32,693 bases of DNA from CAZHTF01 sp964535305 (GTDB taxonomy: Bacteria; Planctomycetota; Phycisphaerae; UBA1845; Fen-1342): assembly GCA_964535305.1 (NCBI GenBank), contig CAZHTF010000032.1, positions 1 through 32,693 on the forward strand, given 5' to 3'. The notes below the pieces were generated by a model. It ran no database searches, was not told the DNA's origin, and was given only the letters and a program-made list of their open reading frames with translations. The stretch's first letter is position 1. Every line of letters starts with the position of its first letter. A program made the position numbers and the translations under genes. Shown here piece by piece: positions 30,669 to 32,693 of the stretch.

Positions 30669-31679
30669 TTACCCGCCGGGCCCGAATCGCTCACGCTGAC
30701 CGCTCTGCAGGCTGCGGCGCTCTGTGTCGATCAGCCGCGCGGTGTTGAGCGCGTCGTCAATCGTGACGCGCGTCGGCCGCCGACCCGCGCACAGCGCTTG
30801 CAGCAGATCGCGGATCTCCAATTCCCAGCCGTTCTCGGCGGCAATCGCGATCGGCGTGATGCGGCCATCGCGAATCAGCCGCAGCGGCTCGCTGCGTGAG
30901 GAATCGAAATCCGCCGTGGCCTGCTCGAACGCCACGAGGTAGCGCGCCCGAAATTCAAAGCCGGGCGCGTAGTCCCAGGCGCCCTCGGCGACTACGTGTC
31001 GCGGTCCGTCGTCGTAGCAGTACGCGCTGGTCACGTGTGCCAGGGAACCGCTGCTGAACACGCCGCTGGGCGGACCGAAACACCAGTGCACGAAGTCGGC
31101 GTCGTGAATGTGCAGATCCGCCAGCGCCCCGCCGCTGCGCGCGAAATCCGCGAAGAACGCCTGGCCCCAGGCGGGTGCCGCGGCCAGACGCTGAAACGTC
31201 GCGCTTCTGACCGCGCCCAGGCTTCCATCCGTGATCCGCGCATGCAACCAATCCCACCCGGGCCAGTAGCGCACGCACATCGCCGGCATGCAGACGCGCT
31301 GCGTCTGGCGCGCCGCTTCCGCCACACGCTGCACCTCCGCGGCAGTCAGCGCCAGCGGTTTTTCGACCAGCACATGCTTGCCGGCCCTCAGTGCCGCGAT
31401 CGCCAAATCGGCGTGCGTTTCGGTGTACGTGCAGATGCTGACCAGGTCCACGTCCGGCCGCGCGAGCAGCTCCTGCGGTACCCGCGTTCGGTGCACGCGT
31501 TGCAGATCCAGCCCGACTGCCTGCAACGCATGATCGGACGCGAGCCGCGCCGCAAGCCCAGGATCGGCGTCACAAACGGCCGTCAGCTCGCATGCCAGGC
31601 CGGCGCGGCGAGCGGCGGAATAGCCGGCCAGGTGCGCGCGGCCGATGAAGCCCAGCCCAATCACGCCCACGCGGATCAT
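30669..31679 (-). CDS. Gfo/Idh/MocA family NAD(P)-dependent oxidoreductase
   Basis: A 336-residue dehydrogenase acting on sugars or inositols. The N-terminal Rossmann domain has IRVGVIGLGFIGRAHLAGY (GxGxxG) and LVSICTYTETHADLAIAALR, followed by the EKP motif in GKHVLVEKPLALT. The C-terminal sheet domain has the substrate-site His in ADLHIHDADFVHWCFG (DxxxH), preceded by FARSGGAL. The exact substrate cannot be given. The start ATG at 31679 lies 7 bp after the stop of the sugar-phosphate isomerase/epimerase gene, forming a two-gene operon. Such pairs are common in catabolism of inositol-like or unusual sugars; many Planctomycetes have numerous paralogues. The C-terminal 20 residues are Arg/Gly-rich. 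Confidence 0.93.
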   Translation of the reverse strand: MIRVGVIGLGFIGRAHLAGYSAARRAGLACELTAVCDADPGLAARLASDHALQAVGLDLQRVHRTRVPQELLARPDVDLVSICTYTETHADLAIAALRAGKHVLVEKPLALTAAEVQRVAEAARQTQRVCMPAMCVRYWPGWDWLHARITDGSLGAVRSATFQRLAAAPAWGQAFFADFARSGGALADLHIHDADFVHWCFGPPSGVFSSGSLAHVTSAYCYDDGPRHVVAEGAWDYAPGFEFRARYLVAFEQATADFDSSRSEPLRLIRDGRITPIAIAAENGWELEIRDLLQALCAGRRPTRVTIDDALNTARLIDTERRSLQSGQRERFGPGG

Positions 31680-31686
31680 GCAGGCC

Positions 31687-32508
31687 TCACTCGCATTCGT
31701 GAAACTCGCGCGGAATCAGCGCGCACGCCGCGCGAATGTCGTCCAGCCGCGAGCCGCCCGCCTCGCGCTCGATCATCAGGTCGCAGCGCGTCGCGCTCCC
31801 GCGCAGCACGTCGAAAAACGCAGGCCAATCCAGCGCGCCGCGCCCGACCGGCTGCTCGCGCCCCCACGCGCCCGCTGCAGCCGACGGGTTCGCGTCCTTG
31901 ATGTGCACCTGCCGCACGCGCGGCAGCAGCTTGCGCAGCGCGGCGATCGGGTCGCCCATGCCGTACAGGATCATGTTCGCCGGGTCGAAGTTGACGCCCG
32001 CCTGCGGCCGGTCGATCTGCGCCAGCGTGTCGAGCAGCGTTTCGGCCCGCTCCTGCCCGGTCTCGAAGGCGCTCGCGATCCCCTGGCCGGCCAGGCAATC
32101 GACCACGGCCTGCAGCCGCTCGACCATCGTCGCGCGCCGCGGGTCGCTGCGCTGCTCGGGCAGAAAGCCGGCATGAAAGCTGACCAGGCGGATGCCTAGC
32201 TGTCGCGCGATGGTGGCGTTCGCGGCAAACGCGGCGAGATTCTCGTGCCAGTGCGCGTCCGCCCGCACGCCGCCGGTCGCCTCAATCGTTTGTAGCGTGC
32301 TATAGTCTTCGCCGACGGTGCGGGCCATGCCCGAACGGATCGTCACCCCGGCCCGCGCCAGCGTCTCGGCAGTCTCGCGCAGGTCCCAAGCGCCGCTGCG
32401 CAGCGGATCGAGCGCGAGCTGCACCGCGGAAACACCCAGGGCCCGCAGCTTCTCGGCCAGATCCGCCGGATTTGCCGGCTGCAGTGACCACGAACACACG
32501 CCCACCAT
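31687..32508 (-). CDS. Sugar phosphate isomerase/epimerase (AP endonuclease family 2 TIM barrel)
   Basis: A 273-residue xylose-isomerase-like TIM barrel. The start ATG 32508 follows GGAGAG and opens directly with VGVCSWSLQPANPADLAEKL, the usual first strand. Upstream in-frame codons are an Arg/Pro-rich non-conserved stretch. Metal-site residues are recognisable: Glu in FETGQERAETLL (strand 5), NFDPANMILYGMGDP, HIKDANP with His and Asp, and a Glu near the end (MIEREAGGS). The family interconverts keto-sugars or inosose-type compounds with a divalent metal. It is followed after 7 bp by the Gfo/Idh/MocA gene and probably acts on the product of that enzyme or vice versa. The 185 bp to the right window edge hold nothing recognised. 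Confidence 0.92.
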   Translation of the reverse strand: MVGVCSWSLQPANPADLAEKLRALGVSAVQLALDPLRSGAWDLRETAETLARAGVTIRSGMARTVGEDYSTLQTIEATGGVRADAHWHENLAAFAANATIARQLGIRLVSFHAGFLPEQRSDPRRATMVERLQAVVDCLAGQGIASAFETGQERAETLLDTLAQIDRPQAGVNFDPANMILYGMGDPIAALRKLLPRVRQVHIKDANPSAAAGAWGREQPVGRGALDWPAFFDVLRGSATRCDLMIEREAGGSRLDDIRAACALIPREFHECE

Positions 32509-32693
32509 GCTGGCTCTCCGCGCGCTGAGCGCAAGGCTACCGCTGCGCCGCGCGGCGCGTCCAGCCGGCGACGGCAGCTCGCAAGACGCCAGCAATCCGC
32601 GGGGATTCGCGCCAGGCGCTGCGCGGCGGCCGGCGGGCAATCCCCTGGGCCGCTTCAGCGCGCTATGAACGAGTGTGAGCACGCGCCCAGATC

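Overview
The window is a visibly GC-rich bacterial chromosome segment with tightly packed genes on both strands. The gene content suggests the phylum Planctomycetota (inference from gene style, not from a marker tree). Pointers are a REC-GGDEF-HD-GYP response regulator, a SpoIIE phosphatase, a short zinc-ribbon protein after der, the C-terminal scrap of a planctomycete-type dockerin repeat, secreted GND-repeat proteins, and an ECF sigma factor beside a TPR-CHAT protein. No rRNA, tRNA, CRISPR array or insertion sequence was seen.

Layout. 1-6.4 kb holds signalling and surface genes: a truncated response regulator, a frameshifted small gene, a LON-domain protein, a SpoIIE phosphatase, a dockerin remnant, an HD-GYP protein coupled to a pseudopilin, and an Fpg-type DNA glycosylase whose middle is inverted. 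6.6-7.7 kb is a secreted GND-repeat protein closed by a strong terminator. 7.86-13.27 kb is a four-gene cassette: ECF sigma factor, short anti-sigma-like protein, TPR-CHAT caspase-like protein and secreted subtilase, the last three joined by 4-nt start/stop overlaps. 13.4-16.2 kb holds a membrane-anchored peroxiredoxin-like protein read through an in-frame TGA (a candidate selenoprotein), a metallophosphoesterase and ispH. 16.3-20.6 kb (minus strand) holds a fasciclin protein, an RDD membrane protein, a lipoprotein and a zinc-ribbon protein split by a stop codon. 20.7-26.3 kb (plus) holds an aminotransferase translationally coupled to a large unknown protein, a coiled-coil protein and an exported beta-propeller-like protein. 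26.6-30.6 kb holds pilT, panC, der and a zinc-ribbon protein. 30.7-32.5 kb (minus) is a Gfo/Idh/MocA oxidoreductase with a sugar-phosphate isomerase/epimerase.

Three things stand out. First, a 121-bp inversion between 6-bp inverted repeats breaks the Fpg gene, and flipping it back restores an uninterrupted 294-residue frame. Second, the peroxiredoxin-like gene has UGA where the family has the active-site Cys, in a UxxC motif, with a hairpin at bacterial SECIS distance. Third, the ECF/anti-sigma-like/CHAT/subtilase cassette looks like a regulated protease-pair system. Several other loci are damaged (1.6-1.8 kb, 3.9 kb, 20.25 kb), so either gene decay or assembly error has to be considered for this contig.
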